A stretch of DNA of 34,722 nucleotides. Origin: Gillisia sp. Its GTDB lineage: Bacteria; Bacteroidota; Bacteroidia; Flavobacteriales; Flavobacteriaceae. Every line of letters starts with the position of its first letter. Position 1 is the stretch's first letter. Below, in pieces: positions 7,687 through 15,927 of the stretch. The stretch is taken from assembly GCA_024635655.1 (NCBI GenBank), contig JAGXIL010000041.1:1-34722 (forward strand). Reading direction: 5' to 3'. Both the position numbers and the translations under genes were made by a program. Under the pieces are notes generated by a model. That model was not told where the DNA came from and searched no databases. It saw nothing but the letters and a program-made list of their open reading frames with translations.

Positions 7687-8689
7687 CAATTATTGTTTCT
7701 ATTCCTCCTTCTACATTTTTTAAATTCTGAAATCCAAAATCCTTCTGAAGCATTTCAATTGCTTTCCGACTCCGAATACCCGACTGGCAAAAGACCAGTA
7801 CTTCTTCCTGATTTGGAATTTCACTTAACCGCTCCTGCAAACTTCCCAGCGGAATATGTATCACATTTTCAGAATTCACCTTTGGTTGCTCAAATTCCTC
7901 CCGTACATCCAGGTAGGTTTTATGAGCATCTTTTACTTCGCAATCAATCCTCACCGGAATGATCCCCTGCTTCCTGATCTTTTCAATCTCCTCCGGCTTG
8001 GGCTGAAGCTTCAGGATTTGATCCCCACCGGTAAGTATATTTACCAGTTTCAGTTTTCCTGAAAGTACCTCCCCGGCACCCAGAATTAATTTCATGACCT
8101 CTGCTGCCTGGAGCATTCCTAAAATCCCTGGAGTCACCCCCAGAACCCCGGTAGCTTCACAGCTCACATTTTGCCTGGTGGTCTTCGGAAAAAGGCACCT
8201 ATAGGTTGGCCCGTCCTGAAAATTAAATACCGAAAGCTGGCCTTCATTTTTATAAACGGAAGCATAAATCCAGGGTTTTTCGGTCAAAATACACGCATCG
8301 TTGATCAGGTACTTGGTTTCAAAATTATCGGTACCATCAAGGATGAGATCATATTGATCAAATAAGGTTACTGCATTATCAATTGTCAACCCTTCTTCAA
8401 TGGCAACTATTTTGATCTCACTATTGACACGCTGCAATTTTTCTTTGGCCACCAAAGCCTTAGGTTTCCCAATATCAAACTCATCATATAAAACCTGCCG
8501 GTGCAAATTGGTGATGGAAACCTTGTCGTGATCCATTAGGCCGATCTTTCCTATCCCGGCTCCTGCGAGATATTGTGCCGCCGGACAGCCCAGGCCTCCA
8601 ACACCTACTACCAGGACACTGGCATTCCGCAGTTTTTCCTGTCCGGAAATCCCAACTACATCCAGTTTTATTTGTCGGTCGTATCTCAT
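7679..8689 (-). CDS. moeB: MoeB/ThiF-type adenylyltransferase with C-terminal rhodanese domain
   Basis: Residues 1-235 form an E1-like domain that adenylylates the C-terminal Gly-Gly of MoaD. It has the nucleotide-binding VGVGGLGCPAAQYLAGAGIG (28-47), LMDHDKV, the LILDGTDNFETKYLIND stretch, and Cys177 in NVSCEATGVLGV. Residues 250-336 form a rhodanese domain with an active-site loop VFCQSGIRS (Cys301), which could deliver persulfide sulfur as in eukaryotic MOCS3. Where MoeB usually has a CxxC zinc ligand pair this protein has TYRC (162-165), and the second CxxC near residue 230 is absent, so the structural zinc site seems lost. The gene overlaps moaD by one base, placing it next to its substrate. 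Confidence 0.92.
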   Translation of the reverse strand: MRYDRQIKLDVVGISGQEKLRNASVLVVGVGGLGCPAAQYLAGAGIGKIGLMDHDKVSITNLHRQVLYDEFDIGKPKALVAKEKLQRVNSEIKIVAIEEGLTIDNAVTLFDQYDLILDGTDNFETKYLINDACILTEKPWIYASVYKNEGQLSVFNFQDGPTYRCLFPKTTRQNVSCEATGVLGVTPGILGMLQAAEVMKLILGAGEVLSGKLKLVNILTGGDQILKLQPKPEEIEKIRKQGIIPVRIDCEVKDAHKTYLDVREEFEQPKVNSENVIHIPLGSLQERLSEIPNQEEVLVFCQSGIRSRKAIEMLQKDFGFQNLKNVEGGIETIIDG

Positions 8690-8925
8690 TATCCTCCTGC
8701 AAATGGTGGTAAAAACGCCACCTCATCGCCTTCTTTTAATTCCACTTCGCTATTCAGATTCTGGTTGACCGCCAGCTGTACAGCGTCAGGATCAGAAATT
8801 TGGTATTTCCTGATCTGCTGATCTTTTAATTCTTTAGCCGATAACCCCGGTGCCACCTCCAGAACCTCTTCAGATCTGTTGGCAGTTTCGGCGATCATTC
8901 CAAAATATTTTATGTTTACTTTCAT
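8689..8925 (-). CDS. moaD: Molybdopterin synthase sulfur carrier subunit MoaD
   Basis: A 78-residue ubiquitin-fold protein that ends FLPPFAGG. The terminal Gly-Gly is the site that is adenylylated and thiocarboxylated before sulfur transfer in molybdopterin synthase. The N-terminal strand MKVNIKYFGMIAE and the VAFLPPFAGG tail are diagnostic for MoaD. The gene lies just ahead of its activating enzyme, with the stop and the next start sharing one base (TAATG). There is a 35-base gap to mocA upstream, the largest inside the operon. Confidence 0.95.
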   Translation of the reverse strand: MKVNIKYFGMIAETANRSEEVLEVAPGLSAKELKDQQIRKYQISDPDAVQLAVNQNLNSEVELKEGDEVAFLPPFAGG

Positions 8926-8960
8926 GTATTTTTATTGTTAGCATCCGGCATTATGCTGAT

Positions 8961-9569
8961 TCATTCTTCTTCCATCTGTTTTAATAGTTCCACATCCTCA
9001 GCGGTATCCACATCAAAATTGCCGGCCTCAAACTTTACAGTTTGAAATTTGATTTTATCGTTAAGTATTAGTTTTTTGGCTCCCTGGTCCTTTTTTAGGT
9101 TTTGTAATTCTGAAAAGAGTTCTTTTGAAAAAATAGCGGGAACTCCTACCTCACCTGCATATTCTGAAAATGTAGCCGGTTTATCTGATTCCAGATGGAC
9201 TTTAATCAATTTTTTAATTTTTTCTTTATCTACAAAAGGCTGATCTGAAAGTAGGATCAGCATATGGTCCAGGTCATCCTGAAGTTTTAATGGTTCAGAA
9301 ATTCCTTTACTAATACTTGTGCCCATTCCTTCTTCCCAGTTTTCATTGTATACTACCCGAAAATTCCTGCTATTGATCCTTTTCTTAATGTCATCTGCCT
9401 TTGCTCCCAAAACCAGGATCCGGGAATCAAAATCCAAAGATTCAACAACATCAATAATATGCTGAAGCAGGGTTTTCCCCTTGAATTCCACCAACTGTTT
9501 GGGATGCCCCAGTCTGCTGGAAGCACCCGCCGCCAGGATGATCACCCCAATTTTGCTGTTACCGATCAT
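8961..9569 (-). CDS. mocA: MocA-like molybdenum cofactor cytidylyltransferase
   Basis: This 202-residue nucleotidyltransferase has the GT-A type signature ILAAGASSRLGHPKQLVEFKGKTLL (begins near residue 11; key residues are Gly15, Arg19, Lys24). It also has a conserved LLSDQPFVDKEKI block around the metal-binding Asp. In this family the product is molybdopterin cytosine dinucleotide, the cofactor form used by xanthine-oxidase-type enzymes. That choice fits the XdhC gene immediately upstream and the IorAB enzyme beyond it. MobA-type GTP transfer is less likely in this context. The ATG overlaps the xdhC stop by four bases (ATGA). Confidence 0.9.
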   Translation of the reverse strand: MIGNSKIGVIILAAGASSRLGHPKQLVEFKGKTLLQHIIDVVESLDFDSRILVLGAKADDIKKRINSRNFRVVYNENWEEGMGTSISKGISEPLKLQDDLDHMLILLSDQPFVDKEKIKKLIKVHLESDKPATFSEYAGEVGVPAIFSKELFSELQNLKKDQGAKKLILNDKIKFQTVKFEAGNFDVDTAEDVELLKQMEEE

Positions 9570-10720
9570 ACCTGAATTTGTTTAAACCGATTATCTTTCT
9601 TTTCATGGATCGGCGCGGACTTTTCCCTAAGCGGCCTTGCCGTTTTCCCGGTGAGCACAGATTGAATTTCGGATAAAATGGAGAGTCCGATCTCTGCCGG
9701 GGTTTCAGCACCAATCTCAAGCCCAACCGGAGCATATATCTTATCCAGGGTTTCAGATCGCAGATCAAATCCTTCTTCAGCCAGGTCCTCAAGCATTTTA
9801 TCATACTTTTTCTTCGGCCCAAGGATCCCAATATAGGAGATCTGTTCCTTGTCCAGGATCAGTTTCAAAACTGAAAGGTCATAATTGTAATTATGGCTCA
9901 TCAGCACAAAACAACTTCTGCTGTCCGGCTCAATATTTTTCAGGGTTTCTTCAGGTTTGGAAATGATCACCTGGCAGGAACTTGTAAACCGCTCTTTACT
10001 TGCATGCGTAGGCCTGCCATCTACCACCGTAACATCCCATCCCAGCAATTCCGCCTGCTGCGACAGGATCTGTGCATCGTTTCCGGCTCCAATAAGGATC
10101 AGTTTTACCGGTGGCTGATAGTTCTGAATAAAAAGATGGCGTGTTTCTCCCTGCACTAAAACTTCAGCAAAATGAGCTTTATTGTTTTTAAGACTCATTT
10201 TGGCCTGGGCCAGGATGAGATCAAATATTTCTTCTCCGGGCTTCTTCCCCATAACTCCGGAATTTTCACCAATAAGTAAGATCGTCCCCGGCTGCTCTTT
10301 GAATGTATCCAGATTGAATTGAACCACAACCGCCATAGGATCCTTCCTGTTAATGAGCGTTTTCAACAGTTCGCAGGGGTTTTGCTTATCCTGATAATCC
10401 AAAGGTTCAAACAACACCTGAATGATCCCGTTGCAGCCTAATTGGGCACCAATTATCGCATCATCTTCATCACTGGTATCATAGGTGACCAGTTTATTGG
10501 TTTGCCTGTGCAGTGCAAGAAGCGCCTTTCGCAGGGCATCGCCTTCAAGGCAGCCACCGCTTATCGCGCCGGTGATCTGTCCAAATTCATCAACCAGCAT
10601 TCTTGCCCCCGCTCTCCGGTAAGAGGAACCTTCAACGTGCACTACGGTAGCAAGCACACCGGCAGTACCTGCTTTTTTCAGCAGTTCGTATTCAGTTATT
10701 ATGGCATCCAGTTCTCTCAT
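9566..10720 (-). CDS. xdhC: XdhC/CoxI family Moco maturation factor
   Basis: A 384-residue protein of the XdhC family, which binds Moco, protects it and helps sulfurate and insert it into xanthine-dehydrogenase-type apoenzymes. The N-terminal XdhC/CoxI domain shows ATVVHVEGSSYRRAGARMLV (24-43) and GAISGGCLEGDALRKAL (51-67). The C-terminal Rossmann-like domain shows LILIGAGNDAQIL (207-219) and VDGRP. The C-terminal end is basic and polar. It overlaps the upstream cysteine desulfurase gene by four bases, which supports direct transfer of sulfur between the two products, as described for XdhC partners in other bacteria. Confidence 0.93.
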   Translation of the reverse strand: MRELDAIITEYELLKKAGTAGVLATVVHVEGSSYRRAGARMLVDEFGQITGAISGGCLEGDALRKALLALHRQTNKLVTYDTSDEDDAIIGAQLGCNGIIQVLFEPLDYQDKQNPCELLKTLINRKDPMAVVVQFNLDTFKEQPGTILLIGENSGVMGKKPGEEIFDLILAQAKMSLKNNKAHFAEVLVQGETRHLFIQNYQPPVKLILIGAGNDAQILSQQAELLGWDVTVVDGRPTHASKERFTSSCQVIISKPEETLKNIEPDSRSCFVLMSHNYNYDLSVLKLILDKEQISYIGILGPKKKYDKMLEDLAEEGFDLRSETLDKIYAPVGLEIGAETPAEIGLSILSEIQSVLTGKTARPLREKSAPIHEKKDNRFKQIQV

Positions 10721-11871
10721 ATCGACACCCTTCTTAGTTGATCCACAATTGTCCTTATTTCCGAGGCTGCAAAATCAATATCAGCTTCGGTAGTTTCCCG
10801 GCCAAGGCTTATCCTTAAGGAAGACAGTGCCAGCTCATCATTTAATCCCATAGCTTTCAAAACATGGGAAGGTTCTATTATATTCGAGGTACAGGCGGAG
10901 CCGCGGGAAACTGCTAACGTATTCAATTTGCGCAGAAGCAGGTTTCCGTCAATATCCTTAAAAGATATATTAGTGGTATTCGGAAGTCGGGGATCATTTT
11001 TGCAATTGATCTCCGCCCCTTCAATTTTTATCAGAAGTCTTTCCAGTTTATCCCGGAGCTGCCCTATTCTATTTGATCCTTCCTGCATTTCAGAAAAAGC
11101 GATTTCCGAAGCTTTTCCAAAACCAACAATTCCAGGGACATTCAGCGTACCGGCCCGCATTCCTTTTTCCTGGCCGCCGCCAAAGATTTGCGGATCAATA
11201 TCAACTTTATTTTTTTTGTTGATATAGAGCGCACCCACCCCTTTAGGTCCGTAGATCTTATGGGAGGAGAAAATTGCCAGGTCTAAATTCATCTTTTTCA
11301 GATCTACCGGGATCTTTCCTACCGCCTGGGTGATGTCACTCATAAATTTTATCCCTCTGCTGTGCACTACTTTTTCAATTTCCTGAATAGGATGAATTAT
11401 GCCTGTTTCATTGTTGGCCATCATAAGACAGACAAGGATCGTTTCAGAGGTAATGGACTGCTCCAGTTCATTCAGATCTATATTACCTTCAGAATCTACA
11501 TTTAATGAGGTGATCTCAAACCCATCCTCTTCCAGAACCTTCATCGTATCCAGGATCGCTTTATGTTCGGTCCTCGCGGTGATGATATGCCTGCCTTTTG
11601 ATCTGTTTCTTTTTGCGAAACCAAAAAGAGCAAGGTTTGCGGCTTCTGTTGCACCGGATGTGAAAATGATCTCTGAAGCTTTGCAATTTACAAGTTTGGC
11701 AATCTGGTTTCTTGCCTGTTCCACAGCATCATCTGCTTCCCAGCCAAAAACATGGTCACTGCTTGCATTCCCGAACTCCCCGGTAAAAAAGGGCAGCATG
11801 GTTTCCAGCACCCGCTGATCTACCGGGGTGGTTGCATTGTAATCGAGGTATATCTTTTGCTTTACATTCAT
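10717..11871 (-). CDS. Cysteine desulfurase (IscS/NifS class), Moco-associated
   Basis: A PLP-dependent enzyme of 384 residues that releases sulfur from cysteine as an enzyme persulfide. YLDYNATTPVD (8-18) and FTSGATEAANLA (70-81) are the N-terminal family blocks. The PLP lysine is Lys205 in SSHKIYGPKGVG, and the persulfide Cys is Cys327 in SRGSACTSN, in the long loop of class I enzymes. As first gene of the Moco operon, translationally coupled to xdhC, it most likely supplies sulfur for Moco sulfuration and for MoaD through the rhodanese domain. A second, general IscS or SufS presumably exists elsewhere. A 220-base spacer with hairpins separates it from the ModE-like gene. Confidence 0.93.
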   Translation of the reverse strand: MNVKQKIYLDYNATTPVDQRVLETMLPFFTGEFGNASSDHVFGWEADDAVEQARNQIAKLVNCKASEIIFTSGATEAANLALFGFAKRNRSKGRHIITARTEHKAILDTMKVLEEDGFEITSLNVDSEGNIDLNELEQSITSETILVCLMMANNETGIIHPIQEIEKVVHSRGIKFMSDITQAVGKIPVDLKKMNLDLAIFSSHKIYGPKGVGALYINKKNKVDIDPQIFGGGQEKGMRAGTLNVPGIVGFGKASEIAFSEMQEGSNRIGQLRDKLERLLIKIEGAEINCKNDPRLPNTTNISFKDIDGNLLLRKLNTLAVSRGSACTSNIIEPSHVLKAMGLNDELALSSLRISLGRETTEADIDFAASEIRTIVDQLRRVSI

Positions 11872-11944
11872 TTAAAAAGCGTTATGTTTTTACGCACATA
11901 TCGGTTAATATAGTTTAAGAGGCTGTCTGAAAAATTATTGCCAT

Positions 11945-12061
11945 CGTCATTCTGAATTTATTTCAGAATCTAATTTGTTTGTATTCAAAACACGTTAGAA
12001 TCCCGAAATTAATTCGGGATAAAGTCTGAAACGTCCCGATAGCTATCGGGACAGCTTGACG
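11945..12061. repeat. Compound palindromic intergenic element (three hairpins)
   Basis: About 117 bases bounded by CGTCA at 11945 and its inverse TGACG at 12057-12061. Inside are three hairpins: TTCTGAA/TTCAGAA at 11950-11968, ATCCCGAA/TTCGGGAT at 12000-12020, and the perfect 20-base palindrome GTCCCGATAGCTATCGGGAC at 12033-12052. The style matches dispersed intergenic palindromes of Flavobacteriaceae. It sits between the ModE-like gene and the Moco operon and could attenuate or separate transcription there. That role is inference. Confidence 0.65.
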
Positions 12062-12092
12062 AATACAGATCTTTTATACATCCTCTAATATA

Positions 12093-12455
12093 CTAATTTA
12101 AAACTTTTAGAAATTCGTGCTGTTGCTCAACCAGCTCCTTCATTTTCTTCTGAAGAATGTCATAATCTTCAATGATTTTTAAGGCATGAGGTGTTACTTC
12201 TGCCCCGCCGCCATGCTGTCCCCCTTTTTTTAGGATTACCAATGGCTTTTCAGAATGATGATTAAGCCGCTGAACCATTTCCCAGGCCTTTTTATACGAC
12301 AAATTCATTTTTCCTGCAGCTTTTGACAAAGAACCTTCATTTTGAATTTCTTTCAAAAGTTGGTTAGGACCCGGACCATAAAATTTTTCCTCTTCTTCCT
12401 CTATCCAGATTTTGAATTTGATCTCCTTACCCATTAAAGCTCCATCAATTTTCAT
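12093..12455 (-). CDS. ModE-like winged-helix DNA-binding protein (N-terminal domain only)
   Basis: A 120-residue protein matching the DNA-binding half of ModE. The helix-turn-helix is GSLSKAAGKMNLSYKKAWEM (residues 41-60), corresponding to the ModE pattern of AA followed by SYK-AW. The wing is KKGGQHGGGAEVTPHA (77-91). The molybdate-binding TOBE (MopI) domains of E. coli ModE are missing, so how it senses metal is unclear. Single-domain forms are common in this family. The ATG shares one base with the iorB stop. A second ATG at codon 8 (12434) is also possible. It is probably cotranscribed with the molybdenum enzyme and may control this block or molybdate supply. Confidence 0.88.
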   Translation of the reverse strand: MKIDGALMGKEIKFKIWIEEEEEKFYGPGPNQLLKEIQNEGSLSKAAGKMNLSYKKAWEMVQRLNHHSEKPLVILKKGGQHGGGAEVTPHALKIIEDYDILQKKMKELVEQQHEFLKVLN

Positions 12456-14722
12456 TAGGTCTTAAAATCTCCCTGCAATTCAGAAATAAAGGGTTGCTTA
12501 TAGATCCTTTTTCCGGTAGCCTTATACAGGGCATTTGCCAAAGCCCCAATTACCGGTGGATATGGAGGTTCTCCAAGACCAGTAGGATCAATGCCGTTAT
12601 CTACAAAATGCACATCAATATGTTTAGGTGCTTCGCGGTGACGTATAAGCCTGTAAGTGTCAAAATTACTTTGCTGTGGTATCCCGTCTTCAAAAGAAAG
12701 CTGGCTGTACAAACCGTGGCCAATTCCATCGATGGTCCCGCCTTCAACCATATTCTTTGCAGCGTCGGGATTGACTACTATTCCGCAATCTACCGCGCAA
12801 ATTACCTTGTCAATTATGGGTTCATTATTTTCTACTGTGAGATCCAGGATCTGCGCCACATAGGAATTATGGCAATAATAGGCAGAAACCCCTCTGCTTT
12901 GGGAAGAAGTGCCTTTACCCCATCCGGACTTATCCCGAACCAGTTCAAGGACTCCGGCAAAACGGGCAGGATCATAGTCATTGTTTTCTCCCACAGGATC
13001 ATTTTTTGCACGTTCCAACATCTCAAGGCGAAATTCAATGGGATCTTTGCCCATTTCTTCTGCAAGTTCATCCAGGAATGACTGCTCTGCTCCGGCAATG
13101 AAATTTGATCTTGGTGCCCTGAAAGCTCCAATGGAAATATTCGAATCAACCGTCCAGCTTTCCGCAAGATAATTGTCTATTGCTCCGGCAGGAAAACGGT
13201 TGGCAAATAGGGGACTTTCAGACATACCCCCTGCATTTACGTGAAATGCGGTTAGGTTATTATTCCCATCAAGAGCAGCTTTGTAAGTTACGTGATAAGC
13301 AGGGCGGTAAACCCCGTTTGTCATGTCATCTTCACGGGTGTACACAAGTTTTATAGGCTTACCCATTTTTTGCGAAATAACGGCAGCTTCTATAACAAAA
13401 TGTCCGTAAAGCCTGCGGCCAAATCCGCCACCCATACGGGTCATTTGGATATCTATATTTTCAAGGTCTATACCCAAACGTTTGTTGATGCTTTTTTCAG
13501 CAAATTCCGGAGTTTGGATAGGCCCCACTAACTCTGCTTTATCACCGGTAACATTGGCGAAAAAGTTCATGGGCTCCATGCAATTGTGGGCAAGGTAAGG
13601 GCAGCTGTATGAACGTTCAAGAACTTTTGCGGCATTTTTAAAAGCTGCCTCGGGTTCGCCATCCTTCCTTATCATTTCAGATTTCTTGGAACCTACTTCA
13701 GCCATAAGATTGTAATGTATGTCTGAATTTTCCAGCCCGCCTGAATCCCTGAGCGCCGGGGACTTCTCAAGAATTTCAATTTCTTTTACCAGTTCAGGCT
13801 TTAAATCCCATTCTACTTTTATTGCTTTTCGAGCCTGCATTACCTGCCAGGTAGAATCTCCTACCACTACCACCACCTGGGAAAAAGCTCCTACATCGCT
13901 CCACTCTTTCTCCATGTCATCGGGATAGGTGTTTATTGTAAACACATCTCTTATGCCCGGCATTTCCTTTGCACTCTCTGCATCCATATTTTTGAATTCC
14001 ATACCAAAGGCGGGAGGCTGGATGATCATGGCAGTAAGCATATCATCACGGTAAAAATCAAGACCATATAAAGGCTGGCCTGTAACTATCTTCTTGGCGT
14101 CTACATTCTTTCGGGAAGTCCCTATGATCTTGAAATCCCTGTTGTTCTTAAGCTCAACCTCCTCGGGTACTTCAACATTTACCGCAGCTTTTGCGATCTC
14201 TCCATAGCCTATAGTACGGTCGCTGCCGGAATGACTTATCATCCCGTTCTCAACACGTAATTCTGACACCGGAACTTCCCATTCTGCCGCAGCAGCAGTT
14301 AACAACATTTGCCTGGCGGTGGCTCCGGCCATTCTCAAGGATTCCCAGCCCTGACGTATTGACTGGCTTCCACCTGCAATCTGCCGGGTGAAAACTTCAG
14401 TATTTAATGGTGCCTGTTCAACGATCACGTTGTTCCAGTCTACATCCAGTTCCTCTGCCACCAACATGGGCATTGAGGTTTTGACATTCTGCCCGATTTC
14501 GGGATTGGGAGAATAAATGGTCACGATCCCGTTATCGCCTATTTTTAAATATCCGTTCAATTCAAACCACTCATCGGGCATTTGCATCCCCAGTTCCTTT
14601 TCAGCTTCTTCAGTACCACGCCCACAACCAAGCCAGCTAAAACCTATGACTAAACCACCTCCTGCAAGGGAAACACTTTTTATAAAGGATCTTCTCCCCA
14701 TTCCTGTTTTGACTTTACTCAT
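12455..14722 (-). CDS. iorB: IorB-type molybdopterin-binding subunit of aldehyde/xanthine oxidase family, Tat-exported
   Basis: A 755-residue large subunit of the xanthine oxidase family, closest in layout to isoquinoline 1-oxidoreductase beta. The twin-arginine signal is GRRSFIKSVSLAGG (residues 9-22) and continues into FSWLGC, so the protein probably folds in the cytosol, is exported by Tat, and may also be lipidated at Cys33. Moco-contacting stretches include TRMGGGFGRRLYGH, AFRAPRSNF and the catalytic GLGEP with Glu near residue 718. It hydroxylates an aldehyde or N-heterocycle; the substrate is not predictable. The gene is 16 bases downstream of the [2Fe-2S] subunit. No FAD subunit is present, so electrons likely go to a cytochrome or membrane acceptor encoded elsewhere. 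Confidence 0.93.
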   Translation of the reverse strand: MSKVKTGMGRRSFIKSVSLAGGGLVIGFSWLGCGRGTEEAEKELGMQMPDEWFELNGYLKIGDNGIVTIYSPNPEIGQNVKTSMPMLVAEELDVDWNNVIVEQAPLNTEVFTRQIAGGSQSIRQGWESLRMAGATARQMLLTAAAAEWEVPVSELRVENGMISHSGSDRTIGYGEIAKAAVNVEVPEEVELKNNRDFKIIGTSRKNVDAKKIVTGQPLYGLDFYRDDMLTAMIIQPPAFGMEFKNMDAESAKEMPGIRDVFTINTYPDDMEKEWSDVGAFSQVVVVVGDSTWQVMQARKAIKVEWDLKPELVKEIEILEKSPALRDSGGLENSDIHYNLMAEVGSKKSEMIRKDGEPEAAFKNAAKVLERSYSCPYLAHNCMEPMNFFANVTGDKAELVGPIQTPEFAEKSINKRLGIDLENIDIQMTRMGGGFGRRLYGHFVIEAAVISQKMGKPIKLVYTREDDMTNGVYRPAYHVTYKAALDGNNNLTAFHVNAGGMSESPLFANRFPAGAIDNYLAESWTVDSNISIGAFRAPRSNFIAGAEQSFLDELAEEMGKDPIEFRLEMLERAKNDPVGENNDYDPARFAGVLELVRDKSGWGKGTSSQSRGVSAYYCHNSYVAQILDLTVENNEPIIDKVICAVDCGIVVNPDAAKNMVEGGTIDGIGHGLYSQLSFEDGIPQQSNFDTYRLIRHREAPKHIDVHFVDNGIDPTGLGEPPYPPVIGALANALYKATGKRIYKQPFISELQGDFKT

Positions 14723-14738
14723 TTTACGTAGGTATTGA

Positions 14739-15203
14739 TTAGACTATCTGGTTTTTTGAAGCTGTTTTAACAGCTGCTTTAATACGGGTATAAGTCCCGC
14801 AGCGGCATATATTTCCGTTCATGGCAGATTCAATTTGCTCTTCGCTGGGATTGGAATTACTCTTCAGGAAAGCGGCGGCGGTCATGATCTGTCCACTCTG
14901 GCAATAACCGCACTGAGGAACATCGTGTTCCAACCAGGCTTGTTGAACCGGATGGTCACCATTTTCAGAAAGACCTTCAATGGTAGTAACCTCATTATCC
15001 TTAACCGAAGAAACAGGGATTTGGCAGGATCTTACGGCATTACCGTTCAAGTGCACGGTACAGGCGCCACATTGGGCAATTCCGCAGCCGTATTTTGTGC
15101 CTACCAATTTAAGGTGATCTCTTAAAACCCAAAGTAAGGGGGTGTTTTGGTCAACATCAACTGAAAGTTGTTTTCCATTGACGGTAAGATTAAATTCTGC
15201 CAT
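14739..15203 (-). CDS. iorA: IorA-type [2Fe-2S] iron-sulfur subunit
   Basis: A 154-residue small subunit carrying two [2Fe-2S] clusters that relay electrons from the Moco site. The plant-type cluster is bound by Cys40, Cys45, Cys48 and Cys60 ([17 protein letters not shown]). The C-terminal helical cluster is bound by Cys98, Cys101, Cys133 and Cys135 ([10 protein letters not shown] and [11 protein letters not shown]). Length and motif order are typical of IorA/CoxS proteins. It has no signal peptide, so it should be exported together with the Tat-signal-bearing partner. It is the first gene of the minus-strand block, with a promoter candidate about 40 bases upstream. Confidence 0.95.
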   Translation of the reverse strand: MAEFNLTVNGKQLSVDVDQNTPLLWVLRDHLKLVGTKYGCGIAQCGACTVHLNGNAVRSCQIPVSSVKDNEVTTIEGLSENGDHPVQQAWLEHDVPQCGYCQSGQIMTAAAFLKSNSNPSEEQIESAMNGNICRCGTYTRIKAAVKTASKNQIV

Positions 15204-15921
15204 AATAAGTCAAGATTTATTTAATTCTATTAAAGTATGAAAAAATATGCTGTCCGCCTTGAAACCACAAGTTATAGAGCGTTAAAATTATTCATATTCA
15301 GGATTGGCCATAAAATTCAGGACGGAATATACCATCATTAACAAATTTACTTTTTTATCAGGACTATTTCTTACCCCATTTATAGAATTTCCTGATATTC
15401 CTTTAGATCGTAGTTAAAAATATGATTCACATTATTTTTTCCGCCCATTAATCAGCTTAAAAAATCTAAACAAACGTGGATTTGTTGCTCTTTATATCTC
15501 TACAGATACCTAAAATTTGATATAAAAAACCCAATACATTGCCAATTAATTGCTTACCTTGTTATTTGTTTTACAGGTATTTATAAGAATTTTGTTTTAT
15601 AAGTACCCTTACTCCTCAATTGATCCTCTGCGTAAGCCTTACGACAACGCAGCTTATAGAGTCTGTATTATTTTACATTTAATAAAGAAAGTCAATGCAT
15701 CCGGAAGTCAACCGTCTTCTGTTCCCGGTTACTGTTGAGAACAATTTTGCATCGTAATCTTTCCGGTTCAAAAGGTGAAAAATAAAGATGAGCTCTAAGG
15801 GAAAAACAGATCTAATAATCTGATTCATTTTTAATGTAGTGGTATTAATAAAAATGGCTTCTTATGAACGGAAATTGTTCTCCCGTTATTTATCGAAAAA
15901 ACTTACAGGAATAAAAATCTA
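15204..15921. other. Gene-free divergent intergenic region
   Basis: About 720 bases between the divergent iorA and the DUF4242-AraC regulator. The only open frames are short and lack coding character. A small hairpin with CTGCGT/ACGCAG arms lies around 15629-15654. The space probably holds the promoters of both flanking transcription units. No convincing operator repeat was found. Confidence 0.6.
15240..15270 (-). promoter_or_regulatory. Candidate Bacteroidota-type promoter for iorA-iorB-modE
   Basis: Reading the minus strand, TTG (15270-15268) is followed by 20 bases and TATTTTTT (15247-15240), one mismatch from the -7 consensus TAnnTTTG with the expected spacing. The ATG of iorA follows about 37 bases further on. 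This is a match by eye only; such AT-rich matches occur by chance. Confidence 0.35.
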
Positions 15922-15927
15922 TTGATT

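Noticed and set aside
15550..15738. 62-residue open frame upstream of the DUF4242 regulator
   Set aside because: Starts with TTG, has no plausible ribosome binding site and no coding character.
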